DNA from: Bacteroidota bacterium
Lineage (GTDB): Bacteria; Bacteroidota; Bacteroidia; AKYH767-A; JAHEYN01
Length of the DNA: 64,000 nt
NCBI GenBank assembly: GCA_023251555.1
Contig: JAHEYN010000005.1
Span: 76,172-140,171, forward strand
Direction: 5' to 3'
The notes under the pieces were generated by a model. The model was given only the letters and a program-made list of their open reading frames with translations. It did no database searches and was not told the origin of the DNA. Made by a program: the position numbers and the translations under genes. Shown here one piece after another: positions 16,376-24,772 of this stretch (the first letter of the stretch is position 1; every line of letters starts with the position of its first letter).

Positions 16376-17751
16376 TGACAATAAACAGCAACATTAAAAT
16401 TCATTTTTTAGGGGCTGCCGGAACTGTTACCGGTTCTAAATACCTTATTCAGGCACCCGGAAAAAATATCCTTGTGGATTGCGGTTTGTTCCAGGGATTA
16501 AAACAGCTTCGTTTGCTGAACTGGAACCACCTTCCTGTGAATGCAGCTAAAATAGACCACGTATTACTTACACACGGACATCTCGACCATACCGGTTACC
16601 TTCCGCGTTTGGTTAAATCAGGATTTAGCGGTCCTGTATGGGGAACCGAACCAACACTTGAAATCGCAAAGATAATCCTTGAGGACAGTGCAAAAATTCA
16701 GGAAGAAGATGCAGAAAGAGCTAATGCCACCGGTTTCTCCAAACATAAGCCCGCCCTGCCCTTATACAACTTAAAAGACGTAGAAAAAACCCTGCCGTAT
16801 TTCTTTCCCCAACCCCTTGATAAGTGGCTGGAAATCGGAGAGGAGATTTATTGCCGTTACCGCTACAATAGCCATATCATAGGGGCAACATTCATTGAGT
16901 TAAAAATAAATGATAAAGTAATTGTTTTTTCAGGAGACATTGGAAGGGAGAATGATTTACTCATGTATCCGCCTCAAAAGCCTGAAGCTGCAGATATTCT
17001 TTTTATTGAATCTACTTACGGAGATCGCCTGCACCCCGATCATCCGGAGGAACAGTTATCCCAAATAATAAATAATGCAGCCGGAAGGAATGGCACTACT
17101 ATCATTCCCAGCTTTGCTGTTGAACGAACCCAACTGCTCATGTACATGCTGTATCAGCTGAGAAGGGAAGGCAGGATACCGGGTATTCCTGTCTATATGG
17201 ACAGCCCGATGGGAAAAAATGTACTGGATATATTTCATCACAATACAGAATGGCACAAACTGTCTTCCGGGCAGTGTGCCGAAATGTGCAAGGACATAAA
17301 ACGCATTGAAACAATTCAGGAATCATTAAAACTGACTGCCGACAAGAGTTCAAAAATAGTTATTGCCGGAAGCGGCATGGCTTCCGGGGGACCTGTACTT
17401 ACGTGGTTCCGGCAATATATCGGTAATCCAACAGCGACCATATTGCTGGCCGGCTATCAGGCTGAAGGAACAAGGGGAAGGCAATTACTGGAGGGTGCGA
17501 ATGAAGTTAAATTATACGGACAATATTATAAGGTAAGAGCAAAGATCGAAAATGTGCAGGGGTTGTCTGCTCATGCCGACCAGAAAGGACTGCTTGACTG
17601 GATGAGCCGGATAAAAAATAAGCCGGATAAAATTTTTATTGTGCATGGGGAGCCTCATTCAGCTGATGCGCTCAGGGTAAAAATAAAAGATGTGTATGGC
17701 TGGGATTGCGAAATCCCCGTATTAAATGAATGCATTGCACTGAATCTTTGA
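16372..17751 (+). CDS. Beta-CASP metallo-beta-lactamase-fold hydrolase (RNase-like)
   Basis: 459 residues, predicted zinc-dependent RNA nuclease of the CPSF73/Integrator-type bacterial family. Motifs: GAAGTVTGSKYLI near the N-terminus, HGHLDHTG (motif 2), NSHIIGATFIEL (motif 3 His), SGDIGRENDLL (motif 4 Asp), and the beta-CASP/RMMBL signatures ESTYGDR, GMASGGPV and LSAHADQ. All metal ligands appear present, so it should be active. It begins inside the preceding stop (ATGA) and is followed 3 nt later by the phosphorylase gene. In this setting RNA turnover delivering NMPs to the phosphorylase is an attractive but untested idea. Confidence 0.92.
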   Translation: MMTINSNIKIHFLGAAGTVTGSKYLIQAPGKNILVDCGLFQGLKQLRLLNWNHLPVNAAKIDHVLLTHGHLDHTGYLPRLVKSGFSGPVWGTEPTLEIAKIILEDSAKIQEEDAERANATGFSKHKPALPLYNLKDVEKTLPYFFPQPLDKWLEIGEEIYCRYRYNSHIIGATFIELKINDKVIVFSGDIGRENDLLMYPPQKPEAADILFIESTYGDRLHPDHPEEQLSQIINNAAGRNGTTIIPSFAVERTQLLMYMLYQLRREGRIPGIPVYMDSPMGKNVLDIFHHNTEWHKLSSGQCAEMCKDIKRIETIQESLKLTADKSSKIVIAGSGMASGGPVLTWFRQYIGNPTATILLAGYQAEGTRGRQLLEGANEVKLYGQYYKVRAKIENVQGLSAHADQKGLLDWMSRIKNKPDKIFIVHGEPHSADALRVKIKDVYGWDCEIPVLNECIALNL

Positions 17752-17754
17752 AAA

Positions 17755-19272
17755 ATGCAAATGGAGCACGAACACACCAATAATACGCTGAAAGTAAAAA
17801 ATCTCGGTATTGATACCTACCGTGAAAATATTGTTTTCATGCGGGCCGATTGCCATATATGTCAGTCTGAAGGATTTACGGCCTTAACACGAATAATTGT
17901 CCACCATAATGACAAAAGCATAATAGCCACGCTCAATGTGGTTCATTCCGAACTGCTTCGTCACGATGAAACTGCATTGTCAACTGAAGCCATGAAAAGA
18001 TTATCCGTCAAAGACGGTGACTGTCTGACGTTTTCTCACCTGGAGCATATTGATTCTTTAAGTTATGTACGGGCAAAAATGTATCACAATGAATTAAGTG
18101 AACAACATTTTAAGGAAATAATAACCGATATAGCGGCAGGCAGGTATTCCAACATTGAACTTGCCGCTTTTATTTCTGTTTGCTCTGACGACAATCTTTC
18201 CATGAATGAGATCACCGGCCTGACAAAGGCCATGATTTCTGCAGGACAAAGAATACAGTGGAATGATGCTGTTGTTCTCGATAAACATTCTGTTGGCGGT
18301 CTGCCTGGTAATCGCACCACTCCTGTTGTGGTGAGTATTGTTTCGGCAGCCGGCTTAACAATTCCGAAAACATCTTCAAGAGCTATTACTTCGCCCGCCG
18401 GAACAGCCGATACAATGGAGACAATAGCTCCTGTAAACCTTGGACTGGATGAAATCAGGCAGGTAGTGGAAAAGGAAAACGGTTGTATTGTCTGGGGTGG
18501 CGCTGTAAAGTTAAGTCCGGCAGATGATATTATCATCTCGGTGGAAAAATCACTGGATGTAGACAGCGAGGGACAAATGATAGCTTCAGTATTATCAAAG
18601 AAGGCTGCGGCAGGAGCTACTCATGTACTTATTGATATTCCCGTAGGAGAAACCGCCAAAGTACGTTCTTCTGAAAATGCAGAACTGCTACGGGAACACT
18701 TCGAGGTGGTTGGAACGGCAATAGGCCTGAAGGTAAAAGTGATATTAACAGATGGCTCACAGCCGGTAGGCAGAGGTATTGGTCCGGCACTGGAGGCAAT
18801 GGATGTTTTATCTGTTTTAAGAAACGAACAAACCGCCCCGGAGGATTTGAAAGAAAAATCCATCATGCTGGCCGGTATATTGCTTGAACTGACCGGCAAG
18901 TATCCCGGGGGAACAGGGGAGCAAACTGCCAAAGAAATCCTTGAAAGCGGGACTGCGTGGAAAAAATTCAAATCTATCTGTAAAGCACAGGGAGGCTTTA
19001 AAGAACCCGGCTATGCAAAATACAAACACGATGTTTTAGCCGAAAAAGAAGGAACCGTAAAAACGATTGATAACCGGAGGCTGGCACGGGTGGCAAAGCT
19101 GGCCGGCGCACCCAAATCACCATCCGCAGGTATTTTGTTTTTATCTCCCGTTGGTAAAAAAGTGAAGCGGGGAGAAACATTATTTACAATCTATTCAGAA
19201 GCCCAAGGGGAGCTGGATTATGCTATCAGGTACATGAAAAGCAATAATGACATTGTAAAAATACAGGCATGA
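17755..19272 (+). CDS. AMP/thymidine phosphorylase family protein (archaeal-type)
   Basis: 505 residues, longer than bacterial DeoA because of an N-terminal ~85-residue domain characteristic of the archaeal AMP phosphorylase group. The phosphate/nucleoside site KHSVGGLPGNRTTPVVV, then TSPAGTADTMETIAPVNL and VWGGAVKLSPADD, match that group rather than classic DeoA. Expected reaction: NMP + Pi gives base + ribose-1,5-bisphosphate (AMP is the best-studied substrate in archaea); bacterial members are usually named only thymidine phosphorylase. It follows the beta-CASP gene after 3 nt and overlaps the PRPP synthetase gene by ATGA. No RuBisCO or R15P isomerase is in the window, so the fate of the sugar is open. 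Confidence 0.9.
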   Translation: MQMEHEHTNNTLKVKNLGIDTYRENIVFMRADCHICQSEGFTALTRIIVHHNDKSIIATLNVVHSELLRHDETALSTEAMKRLSVKDGDCLTFSHLEHIDSLSYVRAKMYHNELSEQHFKEIITDIAAGRYSNIELAAFISVCSDDNLSMNEITGLTKAMISAGQRIQWNDAVVLDKHSVGGLPGNRTTPVVVSIVSAAGLTIPKTSSRAITSPAGTADTMETIAPVNLGLDEIRQVVEKENGCIVWGGAVKLSPADDIIISVEKSLDVDSEGQMIASVLSKKAAAGATHVLIDIPVGETAKVRSSENAELLREHFEVVGTAIGLKVKVILTDGSQPVGRGIGPALEAMDVLSVLRNEQTAPEDLKEKSIMLAGILLELTGKYPGGTGEQTAKEILESGTAWKKFKSICKAQGGFKEPGYAKYKHDVLAEKEGTVKTIDNRRLARVAKLAGAPKSPSAGILFLSPVGKKVKRGETLFTIYSEAQGELDYAIRYMKSNNDIVKIQA

Positions 19273-20147
19273 AACCCATTGTATTTTCACTGCCCGGAAA
19301 CGAAGATTTAGCCCATCGCATAGCTAAATCAATACAGGCTGAATTAGGAGAAACCATTATCCGGCGTTTCCCTGACGGAGAATCTTATGTGCGTGTGATA
19401 AGCAAAGTAAAAAACCGAAAGGTGATTATAGTATGCGCCCTGAATAACCCCGATGAAAAATTACTGCCTTTATATTTTCTCTCAAAAACATTGAAATCAT
19501 CAGGTGCTGAATGCATATGCCTTGTTGCACCCTATTTAGCTTATATGCGGCAGGATAAGGTCTTTAACGAGGGGGAAGGAGTTACTTCCGGATACTTCGC
19601 TTCACTTCTTTCAGGTTTTGTTGATTCTCTTATTACGATTGATCCCCACCTGCATCGCAGGCATTCCATGTCAGAAATTTATTCAATTCCCTGTCAGGTG
19701 ATCCATGCATCTCCGGTTATCTCAGCATATATAAGTGAACATGTAATCAATCCGCTGCTGATTGGCCCTGACTCAGAGAGTGAACAGTGGGTTTCAGAAG
19801 TAGCCCGGAATGCCAGTGCTCCCTTTATCGTACTTGAAAAAACAAGGCTGGGTGACAAAGATGTTAATGTTACGGTTCCCAACCTTGAAAAATTCAGGGA
19901 TCATACGCCTGTATTGGTGGATGATATTATCTCAACAGCACAGACTATGATTGAAACAGTGAAGCATTTGAAAAACGCAGGAATGAAAGCGCCTGTTTGT
20001 GTTGGAGTTCATGCAGTATTTGCTGGAAATGCTTACGAAGAATTAAAGAAATCAGGAATAAACAAAATCGTTACCTGCAATACCATTCCTCATTTGACCA
20101 ATGGAATTGATGTTACAGAACTCATTTCAAAGAACAGCAAAATATAA
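19269..20147 (+). CDS. prs: Ribose-phosphate pyrophosphokinase (PRPP synthetase)
   Basis: A 292-residue enzyme that makes PRPP and AMP from ribose-5-phosphate and ATP. Visible motifs are RRFPDGESYVRV near the N-terminus, the active-site loop YMRQDKVFNEGEG, the metal-binding DPHLHRRH, and the PRPP-binding loop VLVDDIISTAQTM. It is shorter and more diverged than housekeeping bacterial Prs (~310 residues), resembling archaeal-type forms, so it is probably a second, pathway-specific copy. The first codon overlaps the stop of the phosphorylase gene. Coupling to an AMP phosphorylase is notable, because AMP is the by-product of this reaction. Confidence 0.92.
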   Translation: MKPIVFSLPGNEDLAHRIAKSIQAELGETIIRRFPDGESYVRVISKVKNRKVIIVCALNNPDEKLLPLYFLSKTLKSSGAECICLVAPYLAYMRQDKVFNEGEGVTSGYFASLLSGFVDSLITIDPHLHRRHSMSEIYSIPCQVIHASPVISAYISEHVINPLLIGPDSESEQWVSEVARNASAPFIVLEKTRLGDKDVNVTVPNLEKFRDHTPVLVDDIISTAQTMIETVKHLKNAGMKAPVCVGVHAVFAGNAYEELKKSGINKIVTCNTIPHLTNGIDVTELISKNSKI

Positions 20148-20158
20148 AAACCTCTAAA

Positions 20159-21154
20159 ATGAACAGAAAAAAGAAATCTAAAATAAAAAAGATTGCAGTA
20201 ATGACTTCAGGAGGAGATGTTCCCGGACTGAATGCGTGTATAAGATCTGTAGTAAGAACTGCGATATTCAACCAACTGGAAATCGTTGGCATACAGCACG
20301 GGTTTGAAGGTTTGATTTCGGGAGATTTTATTCCTATGAATGCAGGCACGGTCAGCAACATTATTCAGCTCGGAGGTACAATACTGAAATCTTCCCGGAG
20401 CGCGCGATTTAAAACCAGAGAAGGACGACTGGCAGCATATAAGCAAATTAAAAAAGAAAATATAGAAGCCATTGTTTTAATTGGCGGAGACGGTTCATTT
20501 GAGGGAGCAAACGCATTTACCAGAGAACACGATATTCCATTCATAGGCATTCCCAAAACCATTGATAATGATATTTCGGGTACGGAGATATGCATTGGTT
20601 ACGACACAGCACTTAATACCGCTACTCAGGCATTAGATAAAATAAGAGACACGGCACAGTCGCATGAACGAATTTTTGTCGTGGAGGTAATGGGCAGGGA
20701 TTCGGGATACATAGCTTACGGGGCAGGACTTGCCGGTGGAGCTGAAGCCATCATGGTTCCTGAAACAAGGGCAGATGAGAAAAATCTTCAGCAGGTTCTT
20801 AAGCAAGGCTGGAACAGGAGCAAGTCTTCATTGATAATAGTAGTGGCTGAAGGCAATGAAAGCGGAGGAGCGTTGAAAATAGCGGAAAGGGTTAAGAAAT
20901 ACATGCCCTCAAATTATGTTGGCGTTTGCATATTGGGACATATACAGCGGGGAGGAAGTCCATCTGCGGCCGATAGAATTTTAGCCTCTAAATTCGGATT
21001 TCATGCGATCGAAGGACTCCTCATGGGTAGAAGAAATGTGATGGTAGGCTTTAAAAAAAATGAAATCTGTTTTACTTCCCTGCACCGGATTAAGCGGCAC
21101 CACCTCGACATTAATAAACATCTGCTGAAAATGATAACAACCTTAACAAGCTGA
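20159..21154 (+). CDS. pfkA: 6-phosphofructokinase
   Basis: 331 residues, cytosolic; phosphorylates fructose-6-phosphate to fructose-1,6-bisphosphate. Signatures: MTSGGDVPGLNACIR (phosphate loop), VLIGGDGSFEGA, PKTIDNDISGTE (catalytic TIDND), VEVMGRDSGYIA and GHIQRGGSPSA. The diagnostic pair is Gly in GGDG (ATP-type) but Lys in PKTIDND, where E. coli PfkA has Gly. That Gly/Lys combination occurs in ATP-dependent enzymes such as the plant and trypanosome types, so ATP is the likelier donor. The gene is 11 bp after prs and closes the module; 97 bp separate it from ispH. Confidence 0.93.
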   Translation: MNRKKKSKIKKIAVMTSGGDVPGLNACIRSVVRTAIFNQLEIVGIQHGFEGLISGDFIPMNAGTVSNIIQLGGTILKSSRSARFKTREGRLAAYKQIKKENIEAIVLIGGDGSFEGANAFTREHDIPFIGIPKTIDNDISGTEICIGYDTALNTATQALDKIRDTAQSHERIFVVEVMGRDSGYIAYGAGLAGGAEAIMVPETRADEKNLQQVLKQGWNRSKSSLIIVVAEGNESGGALKIAERVKKYMPSNYVGVCILGHIQRGGSPSAADRILASKFGFHAIEGLLMGRRNVMVGFKKNEICFTSLHRIKRHHLDINKHLLKMITTLTS

Positions 21155-21192
21155 AACAAAATTCATAACCAAAGGGAAAACCGGGTGTCTGC

Positions 21193-21200
21193 TATTTTTG
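21193..21200 (+). promoter_or_regulatory. Candidate -7 box for ispH
   Basis: TATTTTTG matches TAnnTTTG and lies 51 nt upstream of the ispH ATG at 21252, in the gap after pfkA. No clear -33 element is seen. Confidence 0.35.
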
Positions 21201-21251
21201 CCGCATTCTCCCCATGGCAGCAAATCTTTTTTTATTTTAGAGCCTGCTTTC

Positions 21252-22493
21252 ATGAAAACATTTAACATACCCGCATTTTACAGGAGTTCCATCATCTCCT
21301 TCATCAAGGAGGTTCGTAAAAACCAGGATCCGAGAAAAAAGGATTATTCCCCCACCCTGCTCGACTTCGGTCCGGTGTGCTTCTATATTGCAAGGCATTT
21401 CGGATTCTGCTACGGTGTAGAGAATGCAATTGAGATTTGCTACAAGGCTCTTGCGGACAATCCGGGGAAAAGAATCTTTCTCCTGAGCCAGATTATCCAT
21501 AATCCCGAAGTGAATAATGACCTGCTGAGCCGGGGGCTGCGCTTCCTGATGGACACATCCGGCCAGCAGATCACACCATGGGAAATGCTGAACCCTGATG
21601 ACATCGTAATTATTCCCGCATTCGGCACAACACTCTCCATAGAAGAGAAGCTCAGAAAACTCGGAATAAAAATTCACCTTTATAATACCACCTGCCCGTT
21701 CGTGGAACGTGTATGGACAAAGGCGGAGAAGCTGGGTAAAGAAAATTATACCATCGTAGTCCATGGAAAATACAACCACGAGGAGACACGCGCAACATTT
21801 TCACGCAGTGAGCAGAATGCCCCTTCCATCATTATAAAGGACATTCACCAGGCAAGGAGGCTTGCGTCAATCATTCTCGGGGAGATTCCGCCGGATGAAT
21901 TTTATTCCCTGTTTAAAGAAATGTACTCCCCTGGCTTTGATCATGTGACAGACCTTGAAAGGATTGGCGTCATCAACCAGACTACCATGCTTGCCACAGA
22001 GACGCAGGAAATAGCTGATTTCTTAAAAGGTGTGATGCAAAAAAAATACGGGGAAGAAAATATAGCCGATCATTATGCCGATACCAGAGATACGCTTTGC
22101 TACGCCACCAATGAAAATCAGGAGGCGACATACGGGCTGCTGAAACAAAAGGCGGATCTCGCTATTGTTGTAGGCGGCTATAACAGTTCCAACACCTCAC
22201 ACATTGTTGAGCTCTGCGAGCAAAAACTTCCGACTTACTTCATTTCATCCGAAAAAGAAATTCTTTCCGGGAATCAGATCAGGCATTTTAATTTTCACAG
22301 CCAGGAACTGATGACCTCCGGAAATTACCTCCCGGGCACTGTACCGGTACGTATCATCCTCACCAGCGGAGCCTCATGCCCCGACACCATCGTTGAAAAT
22401 GTACTGAAGAAGATTCTGGGATTTTTCGAAAACAGTAAAAGCGTGGAAGATGTCCTGGATGAGCTTGAATGCCGCTACCTGTCAGGATCCTGA
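21252..22493 (+). CDS. ispH: 4-hydroxy-3-methylbut-2-enyl diphosphate reductase, long form
   Basis: Last step of the MEP isoprenoid pathway: the [4Fe-4S] enzyme reduces HMBPP to IPP and DMAPP. The three cluster cysteines lie in HFGFCYGV (Cys53), YNTTCPFV (Cys148) and SGASCPD (near residue 375); the HGKYNHEET and TMLATET segments also fit. At 413 residues it is the extended Bacteroidota form. ATG 21252 (MKTFNIPAFYRSS) is chosen over an upstream TTG. Its last 19 bp overlap the end of the convergent cmk gene. Confidence 0.95.
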   Translation: MKTFNIPAFYRSSIISFIKEVRKNQDPRKKDYSPTLLDFGPVCFYIARHFGFCYGVENAIEICYKALADNPGKRIFLLSQIIHNPEVNNDLLSRGLRFLMDTSGQQITPWEMLNPDDIVIIPAFGTTLSIEEKLRKLGIKIHLYNTTCPFVERVWTKAEKLGKENYTIVVHGKYNHEETRATFSRSEQNAPSIIIKDIHQARRLASIILGEIPPDEFYSLFKEMYSPGFDHVTDLERIGVINQTTMLATETQEIADFLKGVMQKKYGEENIADHYADTRDTLCYATNENQEATYGLLKQKADLAIVVGGYNSSNTSHIVELCEQKLPTYFISSEKEILSGNQIRHFNFHSQELMTSGNYLPGTVPVRIILTSGASCPDTIVENVLKKILGFFENSKSVEDVLDELECRYLSGS

Positions 22494-23164
22494 TTTTCAA
22501 GAAGACGAACGGCAAACTCCAGCTGCTGTTCCTCGCTGAGAAATGAATTGTCAAGCACGACGGCATCCGGAGCCTTTAGGAGAGGGCTTTCCTCCCGGTG
22601 AGTATCTTCATAGTCGCGGGCAGATACATTTGTCCTTACCTCATCCACCGTTATATTTATTCCTTTGGCCTTCAATTCATTAAACCTGCGGCGTACGCGG
22701 ATTTCGGGGTCGGCAGTCATAAACAGCTTCAGTTCCGCATCCGGGAAAACAACCGTTCCTATATCACGGCCGTCAAGAATCACGCCTTTCCCCTTACCCA
22801 TTTCTTTCTGGAGTTCCACCATTCGCTTCCTCACCTCCTTCACAGCACTCACCCTGCTGACCAGTGCGGCAACGGGCATACTTCTTATTTCCTTTTCAAC
22901 ATTTTCACCGTTCAGGTGTATCTCCGAAGTTTCTTTCCCGGGAGTCATCCGGAAGGAGAGGTCAATATCCCTGAGTGTGCTAGCGATAAGGGATGCAGAA
23001 GCAAGTATTTTCTCCGCTCCCAGGCGGAGGAGATAAAGTGTAACTGCGCGGTACATGGCGCCTGTATCAATGTATTTATATCCCAGTTTTTTCGCGAGGG
23101 CTTTGGCAAGAGTGCTTTTCCCGCAGGAAGAGTAGCCGTCAACTGCTATGGTAATTTTTTTCAC
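22475..23164 (-). CDS. cmk: Cytidylate kinase
   Basis: Phosphorylates CMP/dCMP with ATP. The P-loop GYSSCGKST is at residues 10-18; KYIDTGAMYRAVTLYLL and GRDIGTVVFPDAELKLFM, RRRFNEL and SARDYEDTHREESPL complete the family pattern. The start is taken as GTG 23164 (VKKITIAVDGYSSCGK, Met in vivo): it overlaps the porQ stop in GTGA and matches the usual N-terminus. A TTG seven codons earlier would overlap porQ more. 229 residues is the normal length. Convergent 19-bp overlap with ispH. Confidence 0.95.
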   Translation of the reverse strand: MKKITIAVDGYSSCGKSTLAKALAKKLGYKYIDTGAMYRAVTLYLLRLGAEKILASASLIASTLRDIDLSFRMTPGKETSEIHLNGENVEKEIRSMPVAALVSRVSAVKEVRKRMVELQKEMGKGKGVILDGRDIGTVVFPDAELKLFMTADPEIRVRRRFNELKAKGINITVDEVRTNVSARDYEDTHREESPLLKAPDAVVLDNSFLSEEQQLEFAVRLLENQDPDR

Positions 23165-24249
23165 TTGCTTGTTTTCCGTATGCAAAAATCCGAAACGTTG
23201 GCTGAAAGCGAAAACTGACTGGCAGTTCCGGCTGCATTATAGATGCCCATGGCATAGCTCAGCTGGAACCTGAATACCTTCAGCCCTATACCCCATGAGA
23301 GACCCGCCATTCCCATCTTTGACCGGTAGCCCATTTCTTTTCTGCGCTGGTAATTGTATCCCGCCCTGAGTGAGAGATTTGGAGAAGGCATGAGTTCCAT
23401 TCCGGCCACCAGATGCCGCATGGTCTTCTCCATAAAGCCATATGTTTTTATTGACGACTCTCCGGTAAGGGGGTCAACGTTAACATTGCCCGGGTCGGAA
23501 TAGGTCAGGTCGAACTTTTCAAGATGGCGGGCCGTGAGGTATAACGCAATGGGTGCCCTTTTCAGGCGCTGGGAAACACCTGCCTGGATTTCAAAAGGCA
23601 ATGGCTCCCTGTCTCCGCTGCGGTACGGACGCAATTCCTTTCCCATATTCCTCATCAGCATGGAAGCCCTGAATCCGGAAGGGTTTTGATAGGTGGCCGC
23701 GATATCCCCCGCCAGGCCCACAGAGTAATATTCAGCCATGGATGAATAAATGGTTTTCAGGCTGACTCCTACGGAAATGCTGGTATCAATCCTGTCATTA
23801 ATCCGCAGCCAGGGGATATTCGCAAGAGTGTTGGCCCAGCCAAGATAAAGCGCGTAATCCCCTGCCGAAAAAGTGTTGCCGCTGAGTTCCCCGTTTTCAG
23901 AAGCCTCCGGGAAATTCCCGTAATACGCAAACTGCATCCCTGCAGCATAAGTGCCGGCATTCCCGCAATGCCGCACATAGGCAGCATGTCCGTACTTCAC
24001 AGATGCCAGGTAACGCACCATGCTGAGGGCAGCCTGGTTATCCATGCTGCTGTCGGGAACAGAGGGGTTCTGAAAAAAGAGATTGGCATCATTGCCCCTT
24101 GCTGCCGCCTGTACTCCGCCCATAGCACCCGTGGATGCGGAGGGAATAAGGTTTAAAAAGTCATAAGTGCTGCTGCCTCCGGGCTGGGCATAAGCTGTGC
24201 AGCAAAGCAACATTATGAACACCGGGATTGGATATCGTTTCTGATTCAT
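23161..24249 (-). CDS. porQ: Type IX secretion system protein PorQ
   Basis: A 362-residue outer-membrane beta-barrel-like protein of the PorV/PorQ class. Signal peptide MNQKRYPIPVFIMLLCCTAYAQ is followed at once by GGSSTYDFLNLIPSASTGAMGGVQAA, the PorQ hallmark, and an alternating hydrophobic beta-rich body with a barrel-type C-terminus. In the Por system PorQ works with PorU, PorV and PorZ in processing and attaching cargo. ATG 24249 is chosen because it directly precedes the signal peptide; upstream codons lie in the rnpB terminator region. Linkage to cmk by a GTGA overlap is common in Bacteroidota. It fits the four T9SS cargo genes in this window. Confidence 0.92.
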   Translation of the reverse strand: MNQKRYPIPVFIMLLCCTAYAQPGGSSTYDFLNLIPSASTGAMGGVQAAARGNDANLFFQNPSVPDSSMDNQAALSMVRYLASVKYGHAAYVRHCGNAGTYAAGMQFAYYGNFPEASENGELSGNTFSAGDYALYLGWANTLANIPWLRINDRIDTSISVGVSLKTIYSSMAEYYSVGLAGDIAATYQNPSGFRASMLMRNMGKELRPYRSGDREPLPFEIQAGVSQRLKRAPIALYLTARHLEKFDLTYSDPGNVNVDPLTGESSIKTYGFMEKTMRHLVAGMELMPSPNLSLRAGYNYQRRKEMGYRSKMGMAGLSWGIGLKVFRFQLSYAMGIYNAAGTASQFSLSANVSDFCIRKTSK

Positions 24250-24356
24250 TATCTGCAACACAAAATAAATAAACTTTGACACATGAGAACGCTGTTGTCC
24301 CTGATTTATTTCCCGCATAATCCTGAGGCACCAGCTATCCATTTTCACAGCGTATC

Positions 24357-24392
24357 AAAAAAAATCCCCGCCGGTATAAGCCGGCAGGGATT
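24357..24392 (-). terminator. Rho-independent terminator of rnpB
   Basis: On the minus strand ATCCCTGCCGG and CCGGCGGGGAT form a GC-rich stem around CTTATA, followed by eight T. It lies 7 nt after the predicted RNase P 3' end. Confidence 0.85.
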
Positions 24393-24398
24393 AATGTT

Positions 24399-24754
24399 GC
24401 AAACCTGTAAGCCGGGTTCTGTCGGGTTCTATCATTTATCTGGGGCAGCACTCACATGCTGCCTCTTTCAGCCTACCCTCCGGAATCGGGCGAGCAGCCC
24501 TTATTCTCCGGTATATTTGGCCTTTCAACCCATAAGGTTTACCCCTGCCGCATGTTGCCACGCGGCACTGTGAGCTCTTACCTCACATTTTCACCCTTAT
24601 CCCGGCAAAACCGGGACGGTAATTTTCTGTGGCACTGTCTGTTTCCCCCCATTTTCACGCGGAGAACCTTCCCGTTAGGAAGTATGGTGCTCTCTGTTGC
24701 CCGGACTTTCCTCTTCTCCTGGGTTACCCCCGGAAAAGCGATAGAACAGTTTGC
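24399..24754 (-). ncRNA. rnpB: RNase P RNA (bacterial class A)
   Basis: About 356 nt. The terminal helix P1 is visible: 5' GCAAACTGT pairs with 3' ACAGGTTTGC. The conserved 3' core ACAGAACCCGGCTTA and the 5' core GAGGAAAGTCCGGGCAAC…AGAGAGCACC (reading the minus strand) are typical of RNase P RNA. The RNA matures tRNA 5' ends. Ends are set from P1 and may be off by a few nucleotides. Several apparent reading frames on both strands here are incidental. Confidence 0.93.
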
Positions 24755-24758
24755 GGCA

Positions 24759-24766
24759 CAAAGATA
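24759..24766 (-). promoter_or_regulatory. -7 box of rnpB
   Basis: TATCTTTG on the minus strand, 4 nt before the predicted RNA 5' end, perfectly matches TAnnTTTG. No clear -33 element is seen. It lies 7 nt downstream of the Smr gene stop. Confidence 0.55.
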
Positions 24767-24772
24767 TGAAAG

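Noticed and set aside
20159..21154. PPi-dependent phosphofructokinase
   Set aside because: Lys in PKTIDND is shared with PPi enzymes, but the Asp of GGDD is Gly here (GGDGS), which points to ATP.
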